Of a DNA stretch of 64,000 nt, positions 45,652 to 56,634 are shown in pieces (position 1 is the first letter of the stretch; each line of letters begins with the position of its first letter). This stretch comes from Aegilops tauschii subsp. strangulata (taxonomy: Eukaryota > Streptophyta > Magnoliopsida > Poales > Poaceae), in NCBI RefSeq assembly GCF_002575655.3, contig NC_053035.3, positions 95,009,322 to 95,073,321 of the forward strand. The letters are read 5' to 3'. The notes beneath the pieces are model-generated. The model saw only the letters and a program-made list of their open reading frames with translations. It did not search any database and was not told the DNA's origin. The position numbers and the translations under genes are program-made.

Positions 45652-46086
45652 ATTAAGATTAAAGATCATGAAAGCTATGCTTTGTGTGATTTGGGTGCTA
45701 GTGTTTCCACGATTCCAAAAACTTTGTGTGATTTGCTAGGTTTCCGTGATTTTGATGGTTGCTCTTTAAACTTGCACCTTGCGGATTCCACTATTAAGAA
45801 ACCTATGGGAAGAATTAATGATGTTCTTATTGTTGCAAATAGGAACTATGTGCCCGTAGATTTTATCGTTCTTGACATAGATTGCAATCCTTCATGTCCT
45901 ATTATTCTTGGTAGACCTTTCCTTAGAACAATTGGTGCAATTATTGATATGAAGGAAGGGAATATTAGATTCCAATTTCCATTAAAGAAAGGCATGGAAT
46001 ACTTCCCTATGAAGAAAATAAAATTACCATATGAATCTATTATGAGAGCCACTTATGGATTGCCTACCAAAGATGACAATACCTAG
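45652..46086 (+). CDS. Aspartic protease domain, Athila type
   Basis: In frame with gag after the TAA. It reads KDHESYALCDLGASVSTIPK, with the DLGAS active-site variant of Athila proteases (usual DTG/DSG). The flap region is followed by IILGRPFLRTIGAIID and the phrase FPLKKGMEYFPMKK. It stops after KDDNT, with no RT following. There is no ATG at the expected start, in keeping with expression as a gag extension. Confidence 0.7.
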   Translation: MKIKDHESYALCDLGASVSTIPKTLCDLLGFRDFDGCSLNLHLADSTIKKPMGRINDVLIVANRNYVPVDFIVLDIDCNPSCPIILGRPFLRTIGAIIDMKEGNIRFQFPLKKGMEYFPMKKIKLPYESIMRATYGLPTKDDNT

Positions 46087-46189
46087 ATCTATCCTTGCCT
46101 TTATGCCTAGCTAGGGGAGTTAAACGATAGCGCTTGTTGGGAGGCAACCTAATTTTATGTTTAGTTTTTGCTTTTGTCAAAAACAGAAA

Positions 46190-46619
46190 CATAATTCATC
46201 AAAATAAGCAAACAACACATAGAAAAAAGAATCTGTCAAAAATAGAACAGCCTGTAGTAATCTGCATCAAACGCAAACTTCTGGAACTCAGAAAAATCTG
46301 CCAAAATAGGACGACCTAGATAATTTGATTATTGATCTACTGCAATTGGAATCAGTATTTTATCACTTTCTGGTGATTTTTAACAATTGTTTTCATGAGC
46401 AGAAAGTTTATGTCTTTTCAGCAAGATCAAATAACTATCATCCAAGAAGATCCTATAGGTTTAACTTGGCACAAACACTAATTAAAACATAAAATCACAT
46501 CTAACCAGAGGCTAGATGATTTATTTATTACTAAACAGGAACAAAAATAAAGTTGGGTTGCCTCCCAACAAGCGCTTATGTTTAACGCCCCTAGCTAGGC
46601 ATGATGATTTCAACGATGC
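46190..46619 (-). other. Continuation of the second family member's non-coding region
   Basis: Resumes at 'cataattcatcaaaataagc', matching 25660-26090 of the first copy, including the GGCAACC/GCGCTT motif at 46558-46580 in inverse. Confidence 0.8.
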
Positions 46620-47340
46620 TCACATAAAAGATAAGAATTGAAACATAAAGTGAGCATCATGAAGAATATGACTAGCACATTTAAGCCTAACCCACTTCCT
46701 ATGTATAGGGATTTTGTGAGCAAACAACTTATGGGAACAATAATCAACTAGCATAGGAAGGCAAAACAAGCATAACTTCAAGATTTTAAGCACATAGAGA
46801 GGAAACTTGAAATTATTGCAATTCCTACAAGCATATATTCCTCCATCATAATAATTTTCAGTAGCATCATGAATAAATTCAAAAATATAACCAGCACATA
46901 AAGCATTCTTTTCATGATCTACTAGCATAGAAAATTTATTACTCTCCACATAAGCAAATTTCTTCTCATGAATAATAGTGGGAGCAAACTCAACAAAATA
47001 ATTATTATGTGAGTCATAATCCAATTGAAAACTAAAATCATGATGACAAGTTTCATGGTTAAATTTATTCTTTATAGCATACATGTCATCACAATAATCA
47101 TCATATATAGCAACTTTGTTCTCATAATCAATTGGAACCTCTTCCGAAATACTGGGTTCGTCACTAAATAAAGTCATGACCTCTCCAAATCCACTTTCAT
47201 CAATATAATCATCATAAATAGGAGGCATGCTTTCATCATAATAAATTTTCTCATCAAAGCTTGGGGAACAAAAAATATCATCTTCATCAAACATAGCTTC
47301 CCCAAGCTTGTGGCTTTGCATATCATTAGCATCATGGATA
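46620..47340 (-). pseudogene. Second copy of the unknown ORF, 5' end cut by the copia insertion
   Basis: Open for about 240 codons, from the insertion point at 47340 to the stop at 46620. It matches residues 60-258 of the ORF at 26867-26091 but has a 33-residue segment between two IYDDY repeats that the other copy lacks (GFGEVMTLFSDEPSISEEVP). The CRNC pair and the hydrophobic segment are kept. The start codon side is displaced beyond the window. Confidence 0.7.
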
Positions 47341-49056
47341 TGTTGGGGAACGTAGTAATTTCAAAAAAATTCCTACGCACACGCAAGATCATGGTGATGC
47401 ATAGCAACGAGAGGGGAGAGTGTTGTCCACGTACCCTCGTAGACCGAAAGCGAAAGCGTTATCACAACGCGGTTGATGTAGTCGTACGTCTTCACGATCC
47501 GACCGATCAAGTACCAAATGCACGGCACCTCCGAGTTCAGCACACGTTCAGCTCGATGACGTCCCTCGAACTCCGATCCAGCCGAGTGTTGAGGGAGAGT
47601 TTCGTCAATACGACGGCGTGGTGACGATGATGATGTTCTACCGACGCAGGGCTTTGCCTAAGCTCCGCAACGATATTATCGAGGTGTAATATGGTGGAGG
47701 GGGCACCGCACACGGCTAAAATATCGTATATCAATTGTGTGTCTAGAGGTGCCCCCCTGCCCCCGTATATAAAGGAGCAAGGGGGAGGTCGCCGGCCAAG
47801 GAGGAGGGCGCGCCAAGGGGGGAGTCCTACTCCCACCGGGAGTAGGACTCCTCCTTTCCTTGTTGGAATAGGAGAAGGGAAGGGAGAAGGAGAAAGAAGG
47901 AAGGGGGCGCCCCCCCTCCCTAGTCCAATTCGGACTAGCCCATGGGGAGGGGTGCGGCCACCCTTTGGGGTCTTTCTCTCCTTTCCCGTATGGCCCATTA
48001 AGGCCCAATACGAATTCCCGTAACTCTCCGGTACTCCGAAAAATACCCGAATCACTCGGAACCTTTCCGAAGTCCGAATATAGTCGTCCAATATATCGAT
48101 CTTTACGTCTCGGCCATTTCGAGACTCCTCGTCATGTCCCCGATCTCATCCGGGACTCCGAACTCCTTCGGTACATCAAAACACATAAACTCATAATATA
48201 ACCGTCATCGTAACGTTAAGCGTGCGGACCCTACGGGTTCGAGAACTATGTAGACATGACCGAGACACCTCTCCGGTCAATAATCAATAGCGGAACCTGG
48301 ATGCTCATATTGGCTCCCACATATTCTACGAAGATCTTTATCGGTCAGACCGCATAACAACATACGTTGTTCCCTTTGTCATCGGTATGTTACTTGCACG
48401 AGATTCGATCGTCGGTATCTCGATACCTAGTTCAATCTCGTTACCGGCAAGTCTCTTTACTCGTTCCGCAATACATCATCCCGCAACTAACTCATTAGTC
48501 ACAATGCTTGCAAGGCATAAAGTGATGTGTATTACTGAGTGGGCCCAGATATACCTCTCCGACAATCGGAGTGACAAATCCTAATCTCGAAATACACCAA
48601 CCCAACAAGTACCTTTGGAGACACCTGTAGAGCACCTTTATAATCACCCAGTTACGTTGTGACATTTGGTAGCACACAAAGTGTTCCTCCGGTAAACGGG
48701 AGTTGCATAATCTCATAGTCATAGGAACATGTATAAGTCATGAAGAAAGCAATAGCAACATACTAAACGATCGAGTGCTAAGCTAACGGAATGGGTCAAG
48801 TCAATCACGTCATTCTCCTAATGAGGTGATCCCGTTAATCAAATGACAACTCATGTCTATGGCTAGGAAACATAACCATCTTTGATTAACGAGCTAGTCA
48901 AGTAGAGGCATACTAGTGACACTCTGTTTGTCTATGTATTCACACATGTATTATGTTTCCTGTTAATACAATTCTAGCATGAATAATAAACATTTATCAT
49001 GATATAAGGAAATAAATAATAACTTTTATTATTGCCTCTAGGGCATATTTCCTCCA
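47341..49056 (-). repeat. 3' LTR of the copia element
   Basis: Plus strand starts TGTTGGGGAACGTAGTAATT and ends GGGCATATTTCCTCCA; 1716 bp. The inverse carries the CTCCTTTATATACGG TATA region (47776-47762). Long frames at 47537-48091 are LTR artefacts. Confidence 0.9.
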
Positions 49057-49071
49057 GTCTCCCACTTGCAC
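49057..49071 (-). other. Polypurine tract of the copia element
   Basis: The minus strand reads GTGCAAGTGGGAGAC directly before the LTR, the usual BARE/Angela tract. Confidence 0.8.
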
Positions 49072-49399
49072 TAGAGTCAATAATCTAGTTCACATCGCCA
49101 TGTGATTTAACATCAATAGTTCACATCACCATGTGATTAACACCCATAGTTCACATCGTCATGTGACCAACACCCAAAGGGTTTACTAGAGTCAATAATC
49201 TAGTTCACATCGCTATGTGATTAACACCCAAAGATTAATAAGGTGTGATCATGTTTTGATTGTGAGATAATTTTAGTCAACGGGTCTGTCACATTCAGAT
49301 CCGTAAGTATTTTGCAAATTTCTATGTCTACAATGCTCTGCACGGAGCTACTCTAGCTAATTGCTCCCATTTTCAATATGTATCTAGACCGAGACTTAG

Positions 49400-51720
49400 A
49401 GTCATCTAGATTAGTGTCAAAACTTGCATCGACGTAACCCTTTACGACGAACCTTTTGTCACTTCCATAATCGAGAAACATATCCTTATTCCACTAAGGA
49501 TAATTTTGACCGCTGTCCAGTGATCTACTCCTAGATCACTATTGTACTCCCTTGCCAAAATCAGTGTAGGGTATACAATAGATCTGGTACACAGCATGGC
49601 ATACTTTATAGAACCTATGGCCAAGGCATAGGGAATGACTTTCATTCTCTTTCTATCTTCTGCCGTGGTCGGGCTTTGAGTCTTACTCAATTTCACATCT
49701 TGTAACACAGGCAAGAACTCTTTCTTTGACTGTTCTATTTTGAACTACTTCAAAATCTTGTTAAGGTATGTACTCATTGAAAAAACTTATCAAGCGTCTT
49801 GATCTATCTCTATAGATCTTGATGCTCAATATGTAAGCAGCTTCACCGAGGTCTTTCTTTGAAAAACTCCTTTCAAACACTCGTTTATGCTTTGCAGAAT
49901 AATTCTACATTATTTCCGATCAACAATATGTCATTCACATATACTTATCAGAAATGCTGTAGTGCTCCCACTCACTTTCTTGTAAATACAGGCTTCACCG
50001 CAAGTCTGTATAAAACTATATGCTTTGATCAACTTATCAAAGCGTATATTCCAACTCCGAGATGCTTGCACCAGTCCATAGATGGATCGCTGGAGCTTGC
50101 ATATTTTGTTAGCACTTTTAGGATTGACAAAACCTCCTGGTTGCATCATATACAACTCCTCTTTAATAAATCCATTAAGGAATGCAGTTTTGTTTATCCA
50201 TTTGCCATATTTCATAAAATGCGGCAATTGCTAACATGATTCAGACATACTTAAGCATAGATACGAGTGAGAAACTCTCATCGTAGTCAACACCTTGAAC
50301 TTGTCAAAAACCTTTTTGCGACAATTCTAGCTTTGTAGACAGTAACACTACTATTACTGTCTGTCTTCCTCTTGAAGATCCATTTAATCTTAATGGCTCG
50401 CCGATCATTGGGCAAGTCAATCAAAGTCCATACTTTGTTCTGATATATGGATCTTATCTCAGATTTCATGGCCTCAAGCCATTTCGCGAAATCTGGGCTC
50501 ATCATCGCTTCCTCATAGTTCGTAGGTTCGTCATGGTCAAATAACATGATCTCCAGAACAGGATTACCGTACCACTCTGGTGTGGATCTCACTCTGGTTT
50601 ACCTACGAGGTTCAGTAATAACTTGATCTGAAGTTCCATGATCATCATCATTAACTTCCTCACTAATTGGTATAGGCGTCACAGAAACTGGTTTATGCGA
50701 TGAACTACTTTCCAATAAGGGAGCAGGTACAATTACCTCATCAAGTTCTACTTTCCTCCCACTCACTTCTTTCGAGAGAAACTCCTTCTCTAGAAAGGAT
50801 CCATTCTTAGCAACGAATGTCTTGCCTTCGGATCTGTGATAGAAGGTGTACCCAACTGTCTCCTTTGGGTATCCTATGAAGACACATTTCTCCGATTTGG
50901 GTTTGAGCTTATCAGGATGAAACCTTTTCACATAAGCTTCGCAACCCCAAAACTTTAAGAAACGACAACTTTGGTTTCTTGCCAAACCACAGTTCATAAG
51001 ATGTCGTCTCAACGGATTTAGATGGTACCCTATTTAACGTGAATGCAGCTATCTCTAATGCATAACCCCAAAACGATAGTGGTAGATCGGTAAGAGACAT
51101 CATATATCACACCATATCTAATAAAGTACGGTTACGATGTTCGGACACACCATTACACTGTGGTGTTCCAGGTGGCGTGAGTAGTGAAACTATTTCACAT
51201 TGTTTTAACTGAAGGCCAAACTCGTAACTCAAATACTCTTCTCCACGATCAGATCGTAGAAACTTTATTTTCTTGTTACGATGATTTTCCGCTTCACTCT
51301 GAAATTATATGAACTTTTCAAATGTTTCAGACTTCTGTTTCATTAAGTAGATATGCCCATATCTGCTCAAATCATCTGTGAAGGTCAGAAAATAATGATA
51401 CCTGCCACGAGCCTCAATTTTCATCGGACCACATACATCTGTATGTATGATTTCCAGCAAATCTGTTGCTCTCTCCATAGTTCCGGAGAACGGCGTTTTA
51501 GTCATCTTGCCCATGAGGCACGGTTCGCAAGCATCAAGTGATTCATAATCAAGTGATTCCAAAATCCCATCAGTATGGAGTTTCTTCATGCGCTTTACAC
51601 CAATATGACCTAAACGGCAGTGCCACAAATAAGTTGCACTATCATTATTAACTTTGCATCTTTTGGCTTCATTATTATGAATATGTGTATCACTACGATC
51701 GAGATCCAACAAACCATTTT
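49400..51720 (-). pseudogene. Copia pol remnant: integrase, RT, RNase H
   Basis: The integrase zinc motif is visible at about 51640-51520 (WHCRLGHIG ... CEPCLMGK), with the first catalytic region HTDVCGPM and FTDDLSRYGHIYLM. RT blocks lie at 50592-50287 (WLEAMKSEIRSIYQNKVW) and 50227-49931 (KTAFLNGFIKEELYMMQPGG, IYGLVQASRSWNIRF). The YVDD box is lost where the frame breaks after TTAFLI. An RNase H part (KTQSPTTAEDRKRMKVIPYA) lies at 49714-49442. Several frameshifts and stops separate these pieces, so no active protein is possible. Confidence 0.8.
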
Positions 51721-51949
51721 ATTGGGTGTATGACCATAGAAGGTTTTATTCATGTAAACAAAACAACAATTATTCTCTAATTTAAATGAATAACCGTATT
51801 GCAACAAACATGATGAAATCATATTCATGCTCAACGCAAACACCAAATAACACTTATTTAGTTTCAACACTAATCCCGAAAGTATAGGGAGTGTGCGATG
51901 ATGATCATATCAATCTTGGAACTACTTCCAACACACATCGTCATCTCGC

Positions 51950-52516
51950 CTTTTACTAGTCTCTGTTTATTCTGCAACTCCCGTTTCGAATTACTACTTT
52001 AGCAACTGAACCAGTATCAAATACCGAGGGGTTGCTATAAACACTAGTAAAGTACACATCAATAACATGTATATCCAATATACCTTTGTTCACTTTGCCA
52101 TCCTTCTTATCCTCCAAATAGTTGGGGTAGTTCCGCTTCCAGTGACCAGTTCCTTTCCAGTAGAAGCACTTAGTCTCAGGCTTAGGACCAGACTTAGGTT
52201 TCTTCACTTGAGCAGCAACTTGCTTGCCGTTCTTCTTGAAGTTCCCCTTCTTCCCTTTGCCCTTTTCTTGAAACTAGTGGTCACGTCAACCATCAACACT
52301 TGATGTTTTTCTTGATTTCTACCTTCGTCGATTTCAGCATCACGAAGAGCTCGGGAATTACTTTTGTCATCCCTTGCATACTATAGTTCATCACGAAGTT
52401 CTACTAACTTGGTGATGGTGACTAGAGAATTCTGTCAATCACTATTTTATCTGGAAGATTAACTCCCACTTGATTCAAGCGATTGTAGTACCCAGACAAT
52501 CTGAGCACATGCTCAC
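51950..52516 (-). pseudogene. Copia gag-protease remnant, cut by the chromovirus
   Basis: The zinc knuckle reads CFYWKGTGHWKRNY: two of the four ligands (second and fourth Cys) are replaced by Trp and Tyr. The protease DTGS is kept (SVFDTGSVAKVVI). Gag sequence continues in broken frames to 52516, where the chromovirus LTR starts. Confidence 0.7.
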
Positions 52517-54042
52517 TGTCACGACCGGTTTTTCAATAAAATAATTATTGAGAGACCAATCCCTTTTACGGACCAGCGAGGAAGAATTCCTTCTCACTGA
52601 TAGACAATATCTTGGTCACAGAAGAAAAATACCAGGAGTACTAAATATAATACAAGGTTGAGCAGAGACTGCCCAACAATTTATTACATGCACGCCGCTG
52701 AAACAAGACGGCGGTAGGGTGGCAAATTACTAACTCACGATAATAACGATGGTGGAAATATCATCGCGAAGCGAGTGATATGATTCCAGAAGACTACAAC
52801 TCATCGAGCGTCGGAGTGAGGCTCGAGAAGACTTATTGCGGGTGGCGGAAGCGTATACAAAGCAGTGACCAACATTCGGGATCGCGCAAGACTGACTGGG
52901 ACTCCTCTAGGCATCGGACGCGCTATCAAACTCTTCATCCAAGAGATCGCCTTCGTCAACATCTGGCCAAATCAACAAGCCAGGTGAGTACTATGAAAGT
53001 ACTCGCAAGACAGTTTGGACATAAGATATAACGAATGTAACATGAAGCATATGAACAAGTTAACCAGTGCGATCAGACATAGAGATAATAAATACTGGGT
53101 GCCAAGCGAGGGTCTGAATGTCGCCTCGAGCGGAAACTGCAGAATAGTAATACTGGTGCCAAACGAGTGTCTGAAAGACTCCTCGAGCGGAAAATGCGGA
53201 ATAATAATACAGGTGCCAAACGAGTGTCTGAAAGACTCCTCGAGAGGAAAATGCAGAATAATAATGCCACAGTCGGGCGTCGGGGCGACACCACATAAAG
53301 GGCTTATAACAGAAAATAAAGACAGTGCATGCCGCAGTCGGACGTCTGAGCGACATCACATAAAGGGCTTATATTTCAAGTGAGAAACGAGTACACGCCA
53401 CAGTCGGACATCTGCGCGACGTCTCATTAAGGGCTTATATTGTAGCTCAATAATACAATAGTTCGGGAACATAATTTATCACAAGCATGAGACAAATATA
53501 AAGTTAGTCCATCCATAGGAATAACAATAAATCTGAATTTACCACTTGAGCTTGATCACCGGGGACAAGTTTTTCACACGGATAGATATGGATATAATGT
53601 TTACACTACTTGATCATGGATGCGATGATTTGGAAAGAATTGACTCTGCAGAGTTTGTACTTAACCACAGCCAACGGATTTCAGTAGTCACGGGGACTAG
53701 TTCCGTCTACGGTGTTTTGGAAGAAACACGTCTAACCAGTACACACCCAATTCAACCATCCGAAGCCAGGGATCACCCTCGGCAACATTCAAGAAAAACC
53801 TTGAGACGGGGAGGCTACAACCTCGCGTAGCATGGGATCAAATTTCTATACGCGCGCTCTAAGGGGGTGCCCCCCCTCTCGGTCCCAACCGGAAACACCC
53901 ATGCCCCCTGACCGGATGACTGGCTTTAATCCTGGGCCAAGGTACCATCATCCCGGCCTCTCTGTTTGGTGTGTACACGGAAAGAGGTTACCAACTTACT
54001 AAACCGCATCCTGGCAATGAGACATGTGGTAGCACGGAAGGG

Positions 54043-54345
54043 GAAAGAACGGTAACGTGGCTCCAACCACGTTAACGTCGGAGAAAGTCGGATGACGCAA
54101 GGCTGGTATGCTACAATAGTACCACCTCGCTGCCCTTCATGTCACCACATGATTTGGCCATCTCTCATCAGAGATCATCGCAACTTTGGGACATGCGGGA
54201 AAAGAACGATAACGTGGCCCCAACCACGTTAACGTCGGGGAAAGTCGGATGACGCAAGGCTGGTATGCTACAACAGTACCACCTTGCTGCCCTTCATGTC
54301 ACCACATGATTAGGCCATCTCTCATCAGAGATCATCGCGACTTTG
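54043..54345. repeat. 158-bp tandem repeat within the LTR, two copies
   Basis: 'aaagaacggtaacgtggctc' at 54043 recurs as 'aaagaacgataacgtggccc' at 54201. Both are followed by 'gtcggatgacgcaaggctgg' and 'tctctcatcagagatcatcg'. Confidence 0.9.
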
Positions 54346-55312
54346 GAACAACCGGGTCGTTGCCTTACAAGCAACGAGGTATTTACCGACACTCATATGC
54401 CACGCACAAACTCTCACGTGAACATCTAAAACACCTGTCATATCAAATGTTCAAAACATGCTTGCCTGGTTCGGAGAAGTCGGAGTCTAGCTCGGCGAAG
54501 TTCGCGGCTCCGTCACCTCTCCCGGAACCTACGGCAATCACGAAACGGATACTAACGTGAAAACCAACTCTTGCACAGAAACTTTTCCAAATATCTTTCA
54601 AATAAATCCCATAAAAAACTAGACAAAATTTGAAGATTGTCAGAAAAAGAATCACTCAAAAATACCTTTTTATTAAAAAGTTATAAAGGTTTCTGTCCAG
54701 GGACTTATCTGTAATGAAACAGAAAAGTTCCAGGGTTTTAACTGAGAAAGCAGAAAACGCTTCGGTTGGGAATGCGCAAGCGCAAAGGAGAAAACGTATT
54801 TTGCCCGAAGGCGCCAACAGAAAATGGTTCGCGAATAAAAGAACAGAGGCTGACACGCGGGGTCCACATGTCAGGTTTGAAAAGCTCGCCGGCGCCCGAA
54901 GACTGCGGTGGACGCCGGCGTCGAACCACGGTGAGTTAGGAGAAACGGAGCGTACCAAGAGCTTCAGCGTCTTCTTCCGCGTCGGTGGGTGGTGGACTCG
55001 TCCAACGGGGAGCACCACGTCGACGGCGACACTATCTCCGGCGGACGGCGGCTCGGGTGAGGATGGGGAACTCCGGTGGAGGGCTGCAAACTACGAATTG
55101 AGGCGCGGGTCAGAACGAGTGATGCAAGGTGAAGCTACTGGCAAGAGAATGGAGGCGGAGGAGCGCACACGGGGGTGAATCGGGCTGGATCCCGTGGCGG
55201 GTCGCGGCGGCCGGAGTCGAGGAAGGAGATCTCCTCGGGGCTCTACCAGTGGCTAGGCTTGCTCTAGGGGGAGTGCAGGGATGGTGGGTGCTCGAGTTGA
55301 AGCTCGGGGCCT

Positions 55313-55322
55313 CTATTTATAG
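55313..55322 (-). promoter_or_regulatory. LTR TATA box
   Basis: The minus strand reads TGCCTATAAATAGAGGCCCC, a strong plant TATA box at the expected upstream side of the GC-rich leader. Confidence 0.65.
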
Positions 55323-56619
55323 GCAGATCGACGGGGTGGCCGTGAACGGAGAATCTCCGGCGAGCGATTACGGCAGAGCAGTGGATTGGCAGGTGGTTTG
55401 AGCGGCCAGGCAGCATCAGTGGAGGTTACTAGAGTCGTTTCACAGCTAAACAGAGATGGTCTTGGCGTAATGGCGTCGGTCCATGGTGAGGTGACCGCAC
55501 GGGCTCAACGGCGGCAGAGAGCGCGCTCCGCGCCCTGCGGTTCACGACAAGAGCGGCAGCGCATTCGGGGGAGTGGAAGGCCACGCGGCGGGCTCCGATG
55601 GTTTGGGCGGCGCTGGGTGGCCTCGTCGGCGCCGTGTCTCCCGCTGGCGCCCGCAAAGCCGCCGCCGGCGTCGGTCACGGGGCGGCGCACCTTCTGCTGC
55701 TCGTCGCCGACGCCTGCAAGGCGCCAGGCGTTCGTGCGGTGCAGGAACAAGAGGGCGGGGACGAGGAGCAAGGCGACGCGGTGGCACTGGCGAGATCGAA
55801 GTCCTTCTCTGAAGAAAACGACAGCAGCCACTGCAGTGTTCTCTGAACTTTCTGAACTTGACATAGACAGTGCACTGCAGGTGTTCGACAGAAGGTTTTG
55901 GCTATGAGATAAATTTTTCTGGAGCTGTAACTTGGTGAGATGACCACTCAATGCACCCAGAGGCTGCCTGATTTTACTTGGAATTTTTGGAGAAGGTTTT
56001 GAATGAATTTCACCAAATTTGTCAAATCTGGTCCAAACTTGCAGCAGGTGTAGTTTGAAAATTTTGAACTGAAGACCAGTGGATCTTCATGGTTCTAGGT
56101 TGAGGGTTCAAAGGACTAGGAGGGGGAAAAGGTTTGGTGGCAAAAATCAAGACAGAAAGTGGAGTTCCTTTGTAAATCTCCAAGTGCTAGAAAAGAAGGC
56201 AGAAATTTATTTGAATAGAATTTGAATGGAAATAATCACATGGGGAGGTTCAAATTGCTGGATTTGATGCAAATCATGATCCAAAGGTGAGGAAGTGGTT
56301 AGGAGAGAGGATTTGCACTAATGCCATGGCAAGAAGGAATTGTTGAAAGTGGCAAAGGACTTTCCAAAAGCCATAGTGCAAAATTCAAAAAGATTTTCAA
56401 AAGTTATTTTCCCAAATGAAAAGCATTTTGTCTTGAGACCAAACGAAAAGCAAGAACTTCCAAGACCAAAGGCAGATCTTGGGTGAATCCAAACAAAACC
56501 TTTGCCATAAAGAAAAATATATGAGAGGGAGAGTTCTCTTGAAGAAAAATTTAAATCACTCCCCTCAAGTCAAATAAAATCTTTTGAAAAATCCAAATAA
56601 AAACTTGGGTGTCACAACA

Positions 56620-56634
56620 CCTACCCCCTTAGGA
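56620..56634 (-). other. Polypurine tract of the chromovirus
   Basis: The minus strand reads CCTAAGGGGGTAGG immediately before the LTR start TGTTGTGACACC. Confidence 0.8.

Larger units (their letters stand above)
42203..46189 (+). mobile_element. Gag-protease-only Athila-type element, 3' end deleted
   Basis: The 5' LTR, tRNA-Asp primer site, gag and protease are in order, then 3' non-coding sequence starting GCCTAGCTAGGGG. RT, RNase H, integrase and the 3' LTR are absent. It lies in the second family member in opposite orientation. Compared with the first copy, about 95 bp of the host element are missing at its right junction (46186-46190), so one deletion removed the 3' LTR and some host sequence. 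The lack of RT/integrase may be original: the protease frame ends in a stop and runs straight into the family's 3' motif. Confidence 0.8.
52517..56619 (-). repeat. 3' LTR of the chromovirus
   Basis: Plus strand starts TGTCACGACCGGTTTTTCAA and ends GGTGTCACAACA; 4103 bp. It contains a 158-bp tandem repeat, a GC-rich block at 54880-55810 and a TATA box. Frames of 60-170 codons on both strands have no recognisable domain. Confidence 0.9.

Noticed and set aside
47537..48091. 184-codon and 110-codon frames on both strands
   Set aside because: They lie fully inside the copia LTR, which does not code.
53060..53383. Repeated-looking frames, also at 62870-63211
   Set aside because: They fall in both LTRs of the chromovirus and come from short internal repeats (caaacgagtgtctgaaagac); not genes.
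55386..55951. GC-rich frames up to 173 codons in the chromovirus LTR
   Set aside because: Open on several frames at once because of high GC; no recognisable domain and no splice or promoter support.
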